A stretch of DNA of 64,000 nt, taken from Aerolutibacter ruishenii (GTDB taxonomy: Bacteria > Pseudomonadota > Gammaproteobacteria > Xanthomonadales > Xanthomonadaceae). Below, in pieces: positions 27,713 through 36,115 of the stretch (the first letter of the stretch is position 1; each line of letters begins with the position of its first letter). Under the pieces are notes generated by a model. That model saw nothing but the letters and a program-made list of their open reading frames with translations, was not told the DNA's origin and did not search any database. Location of the stretch: contig NZ_VLKP01000006.1 in assembly GCF_007830115.1 (NCBI RefSeq), positions 124,001-188,000 on the forward strand. Direction: 5' to 3'. Made by a program: the position numbers and the translations under genes.

Positions 27713-29041
27713 ATGCTGGAGCTGCTGATCGTCTTCGCACTGATCGTGCTCAATGCCTTCTTCGCGATGTCGGAGATGGCGCTGATGACTTCGCGCAAAC
27801 TGCGGCTCAAGCAACTGGCCGAAACCAGCCACGGCGCCCGCACCGCACTCGCACTGGCCGAGCACCCGGACAACCTGCTGTCCACGGTGCAGGTGGGCAT
27901 CACATTGATCGGTGTGCTGACTGGCGTGTTCGGTGGCGAGTCGATCGGCCTGCTGATCGCCGACGCCATCGACAGCGTGGTGCCCGCCGCGCGCGAGTAC
28001 GCCCGCTCGATTGGCGTAGGCACGGCCGTCGGCCTGATCACCGCATCGTCCGTGATCTTCGGTGAGCTGATCCCCAAGCGGCTGGCGCTCACCAACCCCG
28101 AGGGCATCGCGTCGGCGGTCGCCATTCCGCTGGACTGGCTGTCGCGCGTTGCACGCCCGGTGGTCGCCACGTTGGGCGCGATCAACCGCGGCGTGCTGCG
28201 CCTTCTGGGCATCGGCAACGACGCCCGCAGCGAGATCAGCGAAGAGGAGATACGCCTGCTGGTGACCGAAAGCCACGAGCAGGGCGTCATCGACGCCGAC
28301 GAACGCAAGATGATGAACCGCGTGCTGAGCCTGGGCGACCGCACCGCGGAAAGCCTGATGACGCCGCGCATGCGCATCACCTGGCTGGACATCAACGCCT
28401 CGCTGGAGGAGAACCTGGGAACGATGCAGGACAGCCCGTTCTCGCGCTTCCCGGTGTACCGCGACAGCGACCAGGACGTGGTCGGCATCCTCGAGGCCAA
28501 GTCGCTGCTGCGCGTTCTGCAGCCCGGCGCGCCGGTGGACCTGTTCGACGACCTGCGCGAGGCGCTGTTCGTGTCCGAGTCCACGCACGCGCTGAAGCTG
28601 CTGGAGATCTTCCGGGAGGAGCAGCAATCGCTGGCGCTGGTGGTGGACGAGTACGGCGACGTGTCCGGCGTGGTCACGATCAACGACCTGATGGGCGCGG
28701 TAATCGGACGCCTGCAACCGGTGGAAGCCGACGCAGAGGCGACGGCACCGGTGGTGCAGCGTTCCGACGGCTCGTACCTGCTCGACGGTGCCCTGCCCGT
28801 GGAAGACCTGCGCGAACTGATCGGTGGCGGCCGCCTGCCCGGCGAGGACGAGCATGATTTCCACACGGCCGCCGGCATGGTGATCGCCTACTTCGGCCGC
28901 ATTCCGCACGTGGGCGAACACTTTGAATGGGCGCAATGGCGCATCGAGGTGGTCGACCTGGACGGGCCGCGCATCGACAAGCTGCTGCTGCAACGCCAGT
29001 CCGTGCCGGACGAGGCAGGCGACGATGCCGTCGCGGCCTGA
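27713..29041 (+). CDS. CorC/HlyC-type membrane protein (DUF21-CBS-CorC)
   Basis: This 442-aa inner-membrane protein has the DUF21/CNNM transmembrane domain at residues 1-190 (ALIVLNAFFAMSEMAL, IFGELIPKRLAL). Two CBS domains follow at about 205-330 (VMTPRMRI-like MTPRMRITWLD, FSRFPVYRD, LALVVDEYGDVSGVVT). The C-terminal CorC_HlyC domain is about 345-425 (YLLDGALPVEDL, AGMVIAYFGRIPHVGE). Relatives affect magnesium and cobalt homeostasis. ATG 27713 was preferred to GTG 27704 because GGAG lies 8 nt upstream. The exoD-like gene overlaps its 3' end by 17 bp, so they form an operon. Confidence 0.9.
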   Translation: MLELLIVFALIVLNAFFAMSEMALMTSRKLRLKQLAETSHGARTALALAEHPDNLLSTVQVGITLIGVLTGVFGGESIGLLIADAIDSVVPAAREYARSIGVGTAVGLITASSVIFGELIPKRLALTNPEGIASAVAIPLDWLSRVARPVVATLGAINRGVLRLLGIGNDARSEISEEEIRLLVTESHEQGVIDADERKMMNRVLSLGDRTAESLMTPRMRITWLDINASLEENLGTMQDSPFSRFPVYRDSDQDVVGILEAKSLLRVLQPGAPVDLFDDLREALFVSESTHALKLLEIFREEQQSLALVVDEYGDVSGVVTINDLMGAVIGRLQPVEADAEATAPVVQRSDGSYLLDGALPVEDLRELIGGGRLPGEDEHDFHTAAGMVIAYFGRIPHVGEHFEWAQWRIEVVDLDGPRIDKLLLQRQSVPDEAGDDAVAA

Positions 29042-29657
29042 CCGGCGGCCGCACGATGTCGGCACGCGCGCGCTGCTGGACCTGATCGCCAACAGCTACC
29101 CGGGTGACAGGCTCCGACTGGGCGATGTACTGGCCGGTCTGGGCAACCGCTCCTTCGGGATGATGCTTTTCATCGCGACCCTCCCTGCCTTCATCCCGAT
29201 CCCAGGGTTGGCGGGCGCGGTCAGCGGGCCGCTGGTGATGCTGGTGGGACTGCAGTTGCTGGTCGGCCTGCGCCGGCCTTGGCTACCGCGGGCGCTGGCG
29301 GAACGCGGGCCACAGCGCCAGTCCCTGGTTCGTTTCCGCGACCGCCTGGCACCGTGGCTCGATCGGCTGGAGCGCCTGGTGCGCCCCCGCGCCGAGGCCG
29401 TACTGGACCTGCGCGTGGCCAGTTGCTTCACCGGCCTGTTGCTGGTGCTGCTGGGCCTGCTGCTGTCGCTGCCGATCCCGTTCACCAACTTCCTGTTCGG
29501 GGCCCTGTTGCTGCTGTTTGCGCTGGCCCTGCTGGAGCGCGACGGCTGGCTGATGCTGGTGGCATGGGGCGCCGGTATCGTCGGCATCGGCGTCTTCGGC
29601 GTGTTGTCGGGCAGCCTCGCGGGGGCCGCCTCGCGCTGGATCGACCTGGCCATCTGA
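29025..29657 (+). CDS. ExoD family exopolysaccharide-synthesis protein
   Basis: This 210-aa inner-membrane protein matches the ExoD family. A conserved N-terminal segment (LLDLIANSYPGDRLRLGDVLAGLGNRSFG) leads into hydrophobic helices containing ATLPAFIPIPGLAG and LLSLPIPFTNFLFGALL. ExoD was first linked to exopolysaccharide production and alkaline sensitivity in rhizobia; the molecular role is unclear. The ATG at 29025 overlaps the end of the CorC-type gene by 17 bp, indicating translational coupling. Longer upstream frames are shadow of that gene. Confidence 0.85.
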   Translation: MPSRPDRRPHDVGTRALLDLIANSYPGDRLRLGDVLAGLGNRSFGMMLFIATLPAFIPIPGLAGAVSGPLVMLVGLQLLVGLRRPWLPRALAERGPQRQSLVRFRDRLAPWLDRLERLVRPRAEAVLDLRVASCFTGLLLVLLGLLLSLPIPFTNFLFGALLLLFALALLERDGWLMLVAWGAGIVGIGVFGVLSGSLAGAASRWIDLAI

Positions 29658-29675
29658 TCAGGCACCAGCCGGGAA

Positions 29676-31808
29676 TCAGTCCAGCAGGCTCAGGAACTCG
29701 TCGACCGCCACCGGGTGGCCGATCCAGTAGCCCTGCGCCAGGTCGCAACCCCGTTCGCGCAGCAACGCATACTGGCCTTCCTTTTCCACGCCCTCGGCGA
29801 CCACGGTGATGCCCAGCGAATGCGCCATCGCGATGATCGCGGTGGTGAGCGCCAGGTCGTCCGGGTCGCGCAGGATGTCGGCGATGAAACTGCGATCTAT
29901 CTTGACCCCGTCCACGGGCACCCTGCGCAGGTGGCTCAGACCCGAGAAACCGGTGCCGAAGTCGTCCAGCCAGACTTTCACCCCGGTCTGGCGCAAGCGC
30001 GAAAGCAGGTTGCCCGCGTGGACCTCATCGCCGATCACCGCCGTCTCGGTCAGTTCCAGGTGCAGCTGCCGCGCCGACAACCCGGTCTCTGCCAGGATCG
30101 CGGCCACCACCTTCGGCAGGTCGCCGCTGCGCAACTGCCGCGGCGAAACATTCACCGACACGAACAGCGGCCTGTCCCCGGACCGGCGTGTATTCCAGCG
30201 CACCGCATCACGGCACGCGGCCCGCAGCACCCGTGGACCCAGGACTTCGATCAGGCCACTCTGTTCGGCCACCTCGATGAACACCGAGGGTGCGACCAGC
30301 CCATGCTTGGGATGCCGCCAGCGCAGCAGGGCCTCCGCGCCAACCATGGTCCCTTCGGCCAGATCGAACACCGGCTGGTAGGCCAGGCTCAGTTCACCGC
30401 GGTCCCACGCACCACGCAGCTCATGCTCCATCTGCACACGGCGCTCCACCGCCTGGTCCATGGCGCGGCTGTAGAAGCGGTAGCAGTTCTTGCCGGCGAC
30501 CTTGGCCTGGTACATGGCGATGTCGCCGTTCTTCATCAGCGACGTCGCGCCGGAAGCGTCCTCGGGGAACAGCGTGATGCCCACCGAGGTACCAAGGAAC
30601 ACCTGGCGGCCTTCGATCATGAGCGGCTGCCCCAGCACCTCAACCAGCGCCTCCGCCAGCCGCGTGGCGGCCGATCGTATCTCGTCGCCGTAGCCGGAAC
30701 CCGACTCCACCAGGATCACGAACTCATCGCCACCAAACCGCGCCAGCAAGGCGCCGTCACCACCGTGCTGCTGCACCACGTCCTGGATACGGTTGGCGAA
30801 CTGCACCAGAACGTCATCACCGGCCTCGTGGCCCAGGGTATCGTTGATGCGCTTGAAGTCGTCGATGTCGGCAAACAACAGCGCCAACTGGCGGCCCGCC
30901 CCGTGCAGCGTCAGCAACCGCTGGTCCAGCGCTTCGCGGAATGCAAGCCGGTTGTGCAGCCCGGTCAACGCATCGGTATACGCCATCCTGCGGATTTCAC
31001 GGTCGTGCCGCGCGACGCTGGCCCCCATCCGCGAGAATGCATTCATCAGGTCGCCGATCTCGTCCCGCCGCTGGCTGGCCGGCAGCGGCGTATCGAAGCG
31101 ACCCGCCTCGATGGAACGGGCCGCATCGGCAAGGTCACTGATGGGCTGCACCAGGAAACGCTGGATCAGCCAGGCCATCGCCACGCCCAGCGCCGCCAGC
31201 ACGCCGCTGAGCAACCCGATCCACAACAGGTGCTGCTGCCCCAGCGCCTGCAACTGGCTGCGCAGGCCGGAACTGGCGCGCTCCTGGTGCTGGCGGACGA
31301 CGTTGAGGTCAAAGCCCGCACGCACGCCACCGATGCGTTGCGAACCGATGGAAATGGGTGCCGATACATCCATGATGTCGCCACCCACCTGCGTATGCAC
31401 GCGGCGCGCGGCGACGGCTTCGTACGCCAGCGGGTCGTCCATGGCCTGGCCGTAGCCGGGGATGTCCTCGCTGCCGTCGTGGACGATGCGCCCCTGCGCA
31501 TCGAACACCTGGACGTAACGGGTACCGGGTTGCCGCAAGGTGGTCTGTCCCAGGCGCCCGATCTCATCCAGGTCGAAGTAGTAGAGCGGGTTGGCCATCG
31601 CCAACGCCATCTCGCCCACGACGCTTTCCGCGTTGCGCCGCAGCGTGTCGTTGGCCATCTCCCGCATGGCCGCGCGGCTGGTGGCTTCCACCTGTTCCTG
31701 CATCCGTTCCTGGCGGTGCCAGAGCACCACCAGCACCGACAGGAAGAACAACAGCATCAGCGCCAACAGCCCAACGAAGCGGGCCTGCAGCCCGTGCCGG
31801 AGGCTCAT
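29676..31808 (-). CDS. Membrane GGDEF-EAL cyclic-di-GMP signalling protein with HAMP domain
   Basis: This 710-aa inner-membrane protein has one hydrophobic helix at about residues 11-30, a periplasmic sensor region of about 160 residues, a second helix at about 194-216, then HAMP (to about 268), GGDEF (about 275-445) and EAL (about 455-705). The diguanylate cyclase motif is intact (GGDEF at 359-363) and the phosphodiesterase motif is intact (EAL at 492-494). Either or both activities could operate. It overlaps the upstream PhnD-like gene by 4 bp (ATGA), so the periplasmic binding protein probably feeds its sensor domain. Output should be control of biofilm, motility or lytic-enzyme traits. 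Confidence 0.93.
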   Translation of the reverse strand: MSLRHGLQARFVGLLALMLLFFLSVLVVLWHRQERMQEQVEATSRAAMREMANDTLRRNAESVVGEMALAMANPLYYFDLDEIGRLGQTTLRQPGTRYVQVFDAQGRIVHDGSEDIPGYGQAMDDPLAYEAVAARRVHTQVGGDIMDVSAPISIGSQRIGGVRAGFDLNVVRQHQERASSGLRSQLQALGQQHLLWIGLLSGVLAALGVAMAWLIQRFLVQPISDLADAARSIEAGRFDTPLPASQRRDEIGDLMNAFSRMGASVARHDREIRRMAYTDALTGLHNRLAFREALDQRLLTLHGAGRQLALLFADIDDFKRINDTLGHEAGDDVLVQFANRIQDVVQQHGGDGALLARFGGDEFVILVESGSGYGDEIRSAATRLAEALVEVLGQPLMIEGRQVFLGTSVGITLFPEDASGATSLMKNGDIAMYQAKVAGKNCYRFYSRAMDQAVERRVQMEHELRGAWDRGELSLAYQPVFDLAEGTMVGAEALLRWRHPKHGLVAPSVFIEVAEQSGLIEVLGPRVLRAACRDAVRWNTRRSGDRPLFVSVNVSPRQLRSGDLPKVVAAILAETGLSARQLHLELTETAVIGDEVHAGNLLSRLRQTGVKVWLDDFGTGFSGLSHLRRVPVDGVKIDRSFIADILRDPDDLALTTAIIAMAHSLGITVVAEGVEKEGQYALLRERGCDLAQGYWIGHPVAVDEFLSLLD

Positions 31809-32737
31809 TCGACCTCCCGGCGCACGCGATCGATACCCGTGGCAAGCCGCTGGAGCGAGTCACGCGCGCGCTCGTCAAGGGGCTGGAAGCGGGTGGTCTT
31901 GAAAAACTTGAGCAATGCCTCGCTGGCGTCGGGGTCTGCGGCGGCATCCTCCAGCACCTGCACCAGGCGGTCGCGGATGCGCGCTTCCAGGTCGTCGCGC
32001 ACCAGTTCCAGGGCGCGCGGGTACGGTTCCGACTTGCCGATGATGACGAAATCGCGCGCGAACGCGGGCGGCATGTGCCGCGGGTTGTCCCAGTCCAGGT
32101 TGCTCATCGATCCCGCGTCAACCAGTCGCTTGTGCACCCACGTCGAGATGTTCAGTTCGGAACGCGCGAACAGATAGCCGACCTCGTCGGCGGCAACGCC
32201 GTCCGCCGGCGCCAGCAGGATTTCCAGGCGCATGCCACGCGCCAGCAGTTCCGCCGCCGGGACGTAGTAGGCGCTGGTCGACGAGGCGCGCTGGAACGCC
32301 ACGTTATGGCCACGCAGGTCGTCGAGCGAACGGATGCCGCTGTCGCGTCGGGCGAAGAAGATGCTGTGGTAGTAACTGGTGCCGTCACGCTCGGTCAGCA
32401 GGATGGGCTGCGCACCTGCGCGTTCGCGCAACAGCGCCGCCGAGGCCGCGGTTTCGGTGACCCAGTCAACCCGGCCGCGACGCAGGTAGCTGGCCATCTG
32501 CTGCGCGTCCTTGGCCATCAGCACGCGCCCCTCGCGGATGCCGACATCGGCCATGCGCGGCACGACATAATCAAGCAGCGGCTTGAGCTGCTCGTAATGG
32601 TCCTGCGGGTTGTCACTGATGCGGCCAAGGACCAGCACGCCATCGTCCTGGGCAGCCCTGACCGGAAACAGCGCGCCGCAGGCGAATCCGAGCAGGACCA
32701 GGGCGACGCTGCGAAGCTGAACGATCAAGGAGCACAT
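31805..32737 (-). CDS. PhnD-like periplasmic binding protein paired with the GGDEF-EAL protein
   Basis: This 310-aa exported protein has a signal peptide (VALVLLGFACGALFPVRA) and the substrate-binding fold of phosphate/phosphonate-type solute-binding proteins (LLDYVVPRMADVGI, RRGRVDWVTETAASAALL, FFARRDSGIRSLDDLRGHNVAFQ). No ABC transporter genes are adjacent. Instead its stop overlaps the start of the GGDEF-EAL gene by 4 bp. It is therefore more likely a periplasmic ligand sensor for cyclic-di-GMP control than a transport component. The ligand is unknown; the PhnD class binds phosphonates, phosphite or other small anions. Confidence 0.87.
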   Translation of the reverse strand: MCSLIVQLRSVALVLLGFACGALFPVRAAQDDGVLVLGRISDNPQDHYEQLKPLLDYVVPRMADVGIREGRVLMAKDAQQMASYLRRGRVDWVTETAASAALLRERAGAQPILLTERDGTSYYHSIFFARRDSGIRSLDDLRGHNVAFQRASSTSAYYVPAAELLARGMRLEILLAPADGVAADEVGYLFARSELNISTWVHKRLVDAGSMSNLDWDNPRHMPPAFARDFVIIGKSEPYPRALELVRDDLEARIRDRLVQVLEDAAADPDASEALLKFFKTTRFQPLDERARDSLQRLATGIDRVRREVE

Positions 32738-32817
32738 CCGGATGCCGGGCCGCTTGGCAGACTAAACGAATCCGCCGCTGGCGGGTATAGGCATGGCCGG
32801 GGAGAGCCTGCCAACGC

Positions 32818-33633
32818 TCACCCCGGCTTGGGACCCAGGCGGACGGTGCGTTCCACGTCGGCCAGGATGCCGCGCAGCAGCCGTACCTCGCGCTCGTCCA
32901 GATCGGCACGCAGGAACAGGCGGCGCAGCTTGCGCATGGCCGATTCGGGCACCCGCCCCTTGTGGAAGTCGATCAGGTCCAGCACCTCGGCCATCTGGCC
33001 AAAGAAGCCCTCCAGTTGTGCGTGCGTGGCGGGCGGATCGGTGCGACTGTCCGGATCTTCGTCCACGGATGGGGCGGTCACCGGATGCGGTCGCGGCGCA
33101 CCCTCCGCCGCCCCCTTAGCGCCACCCAACAGGCCCAGCCGCAACTCGTAGGCCAGCACCTGCACCGCCATCGCCAGGTTGAGCGAGCTGTACTCGGGAT
33201 TGGCGGGGATATGCACCGCGGCATGGCAGAGCTGCAGCTCATCGTTGTCCAACCCGGTGCGTTCGCGCCCAAAGACCAGGGCCACTTCGTCGCCCTGCCC
33301 GGCGCGCGCCACGGCCCGGGCAGCGGCGTCGGCGGGCATCAGTTCCTCCAGCGCCACGCGACGGCTGCGGGCAGTGCAGCCCAGCACGAAGTGGCAGTCG
33401 GCCACCGCCTCGGCCAGGGTGGCATGGGTCATCGCGGCGGCGAGCACGTCGTCGGCACCTGCGGCCAGCGAGTAGGACTCCGCGTTGGGGGGCTTCTCCG
33501 GGGCCACCAGCACCAGCCGCGAGAGGCCCATGGTCTTGATGGCGCGGGCCGCGGAGCCGATGTTGCCGGGGTGCTGGGTGCCGACCAGGACAATGCGCAG
33601 GCGGCTGGCGAGTGCGTGGGGGGCGGTGTTCAT
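32818..33633 (-). CDS. trmJ: tRNA (cytidine/uridine-2'-O-)-methyltransferase TrmJ
   Basis: This 271-aa SPOUT-class enzyme methylates the ribose of nucleotide 32 in tRNA anticodon loops. Conserved motifs are VLVGTQHPGNIGSAARAIKTMG (N-terminal motif 1), ALVFGRERTGLDNDEL (motif 2) and PANPEYSSLNLAMAVQVLAYELR (motif 3 and knot). A C-terminal extension of about 100 residues fits the TrmJ subfamily. The start at 33633 matches the usual N-terminus; the open frame continues far upstream as antisense shadow of suhB. It is divergent from suhB with a 96-bp gap, an arrangement also known in other gammaproteobacteria. Confidence 0.93.
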   Translation of the reverse strand: MNTAPHALASRLRIVLVGTQHPGNIGSAARAIKTMGLSRLVLVAPEKPPNAESYSLAAGADDVLAAAMTHATLAEAVADCHFVLGCTARSRRVALEELMPADAAARAVARAGQGDEVALVFGRERTGLDNDELQLCHAAVHIPANPEYSSLNLAMAVQVLAYELRLGLLGGAKGAAEGAPRPHPVTAPSVDEDPDSRTDPPATHAQLEGFFGQMAEVLDLIDFHKGRVPESAMRKLRRLFLRADLDEREVRLLRGILADVERTVRLGPKPG

Positions 33634-33729
33634 CGGCGGTAATGGTAAACTGGTCGGCCGGCCTCGAGCCGGATCGTTCTTTATCGCCGCCAGCCAGACC
33701 CCAACCTCAGCCACGAGAGGCCCGTTGCC

Positions 33730-34560
33730 ATGCAGAAACCCGCCGTCACCCTCATGGTCAAGGCCGCCCGCGCCGCCGGCAACGTGCTGTTGCGCCACAT
33801 GTACAAGCTGGACGCGCTGAACGTGGTGGAAAAGGACCGCATGGACTTCGCCAGCGAAGTCGATGCCCTGGCCGAGAAGGAGATCATCAAGGAGTTCCGC
33901 CGTTCCACCCCGGACTACGGCATCCTGGGCGAGGAAAGCGGCCCGCTCAACGGCGCCGAGGGCAAGGCCCGTTACGTGTGGGTCATCGATCCGCTGGACG
34001 GCACCAGCAACTACCTGCACGGCATCCCGCACTTCTGCGTGTCCATCGCGCTGCTGGAAGCCGGCGAGCCGATCCACGGCGTGATCTTCGACCCGCTGCG
34101 CAACGAACTGTTCACCGCCAGCCGCGGCAGCGGCTGCGTGCTCAACGAGAAGCGCGTGCGCGTGGCCGACCGCAAGGACCTCAACGGCGCGATGCTCATC
34201 ACCGGCTTCCCGCCGCGCGAGCGCGCGCGTACCAGTGCACAACTGAAGTGCGTGGACAGCCTGCTGACCGAGGCCGAGGACATCCGCCGCACCGGTTCGG
34301 CCGCGCTGGACCTGGCCTACGTGGCCTGCGGCCGCGCCGACGCCTATTTCGAGGCCGGCGTAAAGCCGTGGGACATCGCCGCTGGCGCGCTGATGGTGCG
34401 TGAGGCGGGCGGCAAGGTCTGCGACTTCCGCGGCCGCGCCACCGGCCCGATGGACGTGCGCGGCATCAACCCGCGCCCGCTGGTGGCGGGCAACGTGCGC
34501 GTGGCCGAACTCCTGCAGCAGCGCATCGTCAACACCGGCTACGCCGCCGCGTTCGATTGA
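33730..34560 (+). CDS. suhB: Inositol-1-monophosphatase SuhB
   Basis: This 276-aa magnesium-dependent phosphatase of the IMPase family has the metal-binding signatures GEESG (about 67-71), [13 protein letters not shown] (D87, D90) and [17 protein letters not shown]. In Escherichia coli SuhB hydrolyses inositol monophosphate and also joins the rRNA antitermination complex with NusA and NusG. Length and N-terminus are typical. It is transcribed divergently from trmJ and closed by a clear hairpin terminator. Confidence 0.95.
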   Translation: MQKPAVTLMVKAARAAGNVLLRHMYKLDALNVVEKDRMDFASEVDALAEKEIIKEFRRSTPDYGILGEESGPLNGAEGKARYVWVIDPLDGTSNYLHGIPHFCVSIALLEAGEPIHGVIFDPLRNELFTASRGSGCVLNEKRVRVADRKDLNGAMLITGFPPRERARTSAQLKCVDSLLTEAEDIRRTGSAALDLAYVACGRADAYFEAGVKPWDIAAGALMVREAGGKVCDFRGRATGPMDVRGINPRPLVAGNVRVAELLQQRIVNTGYAAAFD

Positions 34561-34633
34561 CGCCTGGTGCCGGGTTAACCCGGCGCCCCCCCTGCCCCGC
34601 CCGGCCTGAAGTCCGCGGGAAGCGCCTGACCAG

Positions 34634-34668
34634 AAGCCCGCGGTGTCATCGCCGCGGGCTTTTCCTGT
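34634..34668 (+). terminator. Rho-independent terminator of suhB
   Basis: AGCCCGCGG pairs with CCGCGGGCT around a loop of about 8 nt, followed by TTTTCCTGT. Confidence 0.85.
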
Positions 34669-34705
34669 ATGTCCCCATGCGGCCCTCGCCTGCACGGGTG
34701 GAACC

Positions 34706-36112
34706 ATGCGCACCTCCGGACTGTCTCCCATCGAACGTGGCCTGCAGCTGCTGGCCACCGTGCGGCCCGGCGAAGGTCGTGCCATCCTGTTGATGGTGGC
34801 GCAGGTGTTCCTGTTGCTGCTGGCCTACTACCTGATCCGCCCCCTGCGTGAGGCGCTGATCCTGGCCGAAGGCACCTCGGTGGTGCGCAGCTATGCCGTG
34901 GGTGCGGTGGCGGTGACGCTCATCTTCCTGATCCCGCTGTACAAGCTGCTGTTCGACCGCCTGGACGGTCGTGGCAGCAAGTCCACCGTGCTGCGTTGGG
35001 TGATGGGGTTCTTCATCGCCAACCTGCTGGTGTTCTGCGCGCTGGGCGCGACTGGCGTGCCCATCGGCGTGCCGTTCTTCGTCTGGGTGGGCGTGTTCAG
35101 CGTGATGCTGGTGGCGCAGTTCTGGGCCTTCGCCGCGGACCTGTTCAACATCCGCAGTGGCCAGCGGCTGTTCGCCATCATCGCCGTGGGCGCCGCCCTT
35201 GGCGCCTGGAGTGGCAGCCGGCTGTCGGCCTGGCTGATCTCCGCCATCGGGCCGTTTCCGATGATGCTGGTGGCCGCGGCACTGCTGGTGGCGGCGCTTG
35301 GCCTGAGCGTGCTGGTGGAGCGCAGCGTTCCCGAGGGTTCGCGCTCGCCAGAGGAAGAGGCGCGGCATTTGCACGCACACCATGGGCTTGGCGAACTGCG
35401 ATCCAGCTTCGATGTGGTGCTTCGCAGCCGCTACCTCCTGCTGATCGCGGTGTTCGTCGCGCTGATCAACTGGGTCAATTCCACCGGTGGCTTCATCCTG
35501 GCCAGCTTCGTCGAGGACTACGCCGCCCAGCAGGTGGGGACGGGTGATGTGGAGGCCGAGCGCGAACTCATCGGGCAGTTCTACGGCGATTACTTCGCGT
35601 GGATCACCCTGCTGCAGCTGTTCCTGCAGCTGTTCGTGGTTTCGCGGGTGCTCAAGTACCTGGGCGTGCGCGTGGCGCTGGTGATGCTGCCCCTGGTGAT
35701 GGTGGCCAATTACGGCCTGATGGCCTGGATGCCGGTGTTCGCCCTCGTCCGGGTGACCATGATCGCGGAGAACGGGATGAACTATTCGCTGCATGGCACC
35801 AGCTGCCACTCGCTGTTCCTGCCACTGACCCGCGAGCAGAAGTACGTGGGCAAGACCACCATCGACACCTTCTTCTGGCGTTTCGGCGACCTGCTGCATG
35901 CGCTGACGATCTTCGTCGCCGTGCAGTGGCTTGAGCTTCCCATGGGCGTGGTCATGCTGTTCAACCTGTCCTTGGCCCTGGCAGCCCTGGTGGTGTCGCT
36001 GCTGATTGGCCACCACCATGCACGCGCAGTCCGCGCCAACGAGAGGCCTTCACGCGTGCCCGATGCCATAACGCGTGGCCCCGGTGTGCATGCGCGCATG
36101 CACCGGGCCTGA
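34706..36112 (+). CDS. Npt1/Npt2-like (ATP:ADP antiporter family) membrane transporter
   Basis: This 468-aa inner-membrane protein has about 12 hydrophobic helices. The early segment ILLMVAQVFLLLLAYYLIRPLREALIL and the central ADLFNIRSGQRLFAIIAVGAALGA resemble the AAA/Npt nucleotide-transporter family, a branch of the major facilitator superfamily best known from Chlamydia and Rickettsia. Related proteins occur in free-living bacteria, where substrates are uncharacterised. The ATG at 34706 follows a GGTGG site and precedes the first helix. It ends 3 bp from the convergent phosphatase/kinase gene, with no terminator between. Nucleotide transport is inference. Confidence 0.8.
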   Translation: MRTSGLSPIERGLQLLATVRPGEGRAILLMVAQVFLLLLAYYLIRPLREALILAEGTSVVRSYAVGAVAVTLIFLIPLYKLLFDRLDGRGSKSTVLRWVMGFFIANLLVFCALGATGVPIGVPFFVWVGVFSVMLVAQFWAFAADLFNIRSGQRLFAIIAVGAALGAWSGSRLSAWLISAIGPFPMMLVAAALLVAALGLSVLVERSVPEGSRSPEEEARHLHAHHGLGELRSSFDVVLRSRYLLLIAVFVALINWVNSTGGFILASFVEDYAAQQVGTGDVEAERELIGQFYGDYFAWITLLQLFLQLFVVSRVLKYLGVRVALVMLPLVMVANYGLMAWMPVFALVRVTMIAENGMNYSLHGTSCHSLFLPLTREQKYVGKTTIDTFFWRFGDLLHALTIFVAVQWLELPMGVVMLFNLSLALAALVVSLLIGHHHARAVRANERPSRVPDAITRGPGVHARMHRA

Positions 36113-36115
36113 GCG

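Noticed and set aside
32796..32827. Hairpin at the end of trmJ as a terminator
   Set aside because: GCCGGGG/CCCCGGC can pair but overlaps the stop codon, has a long loop and no T-run.
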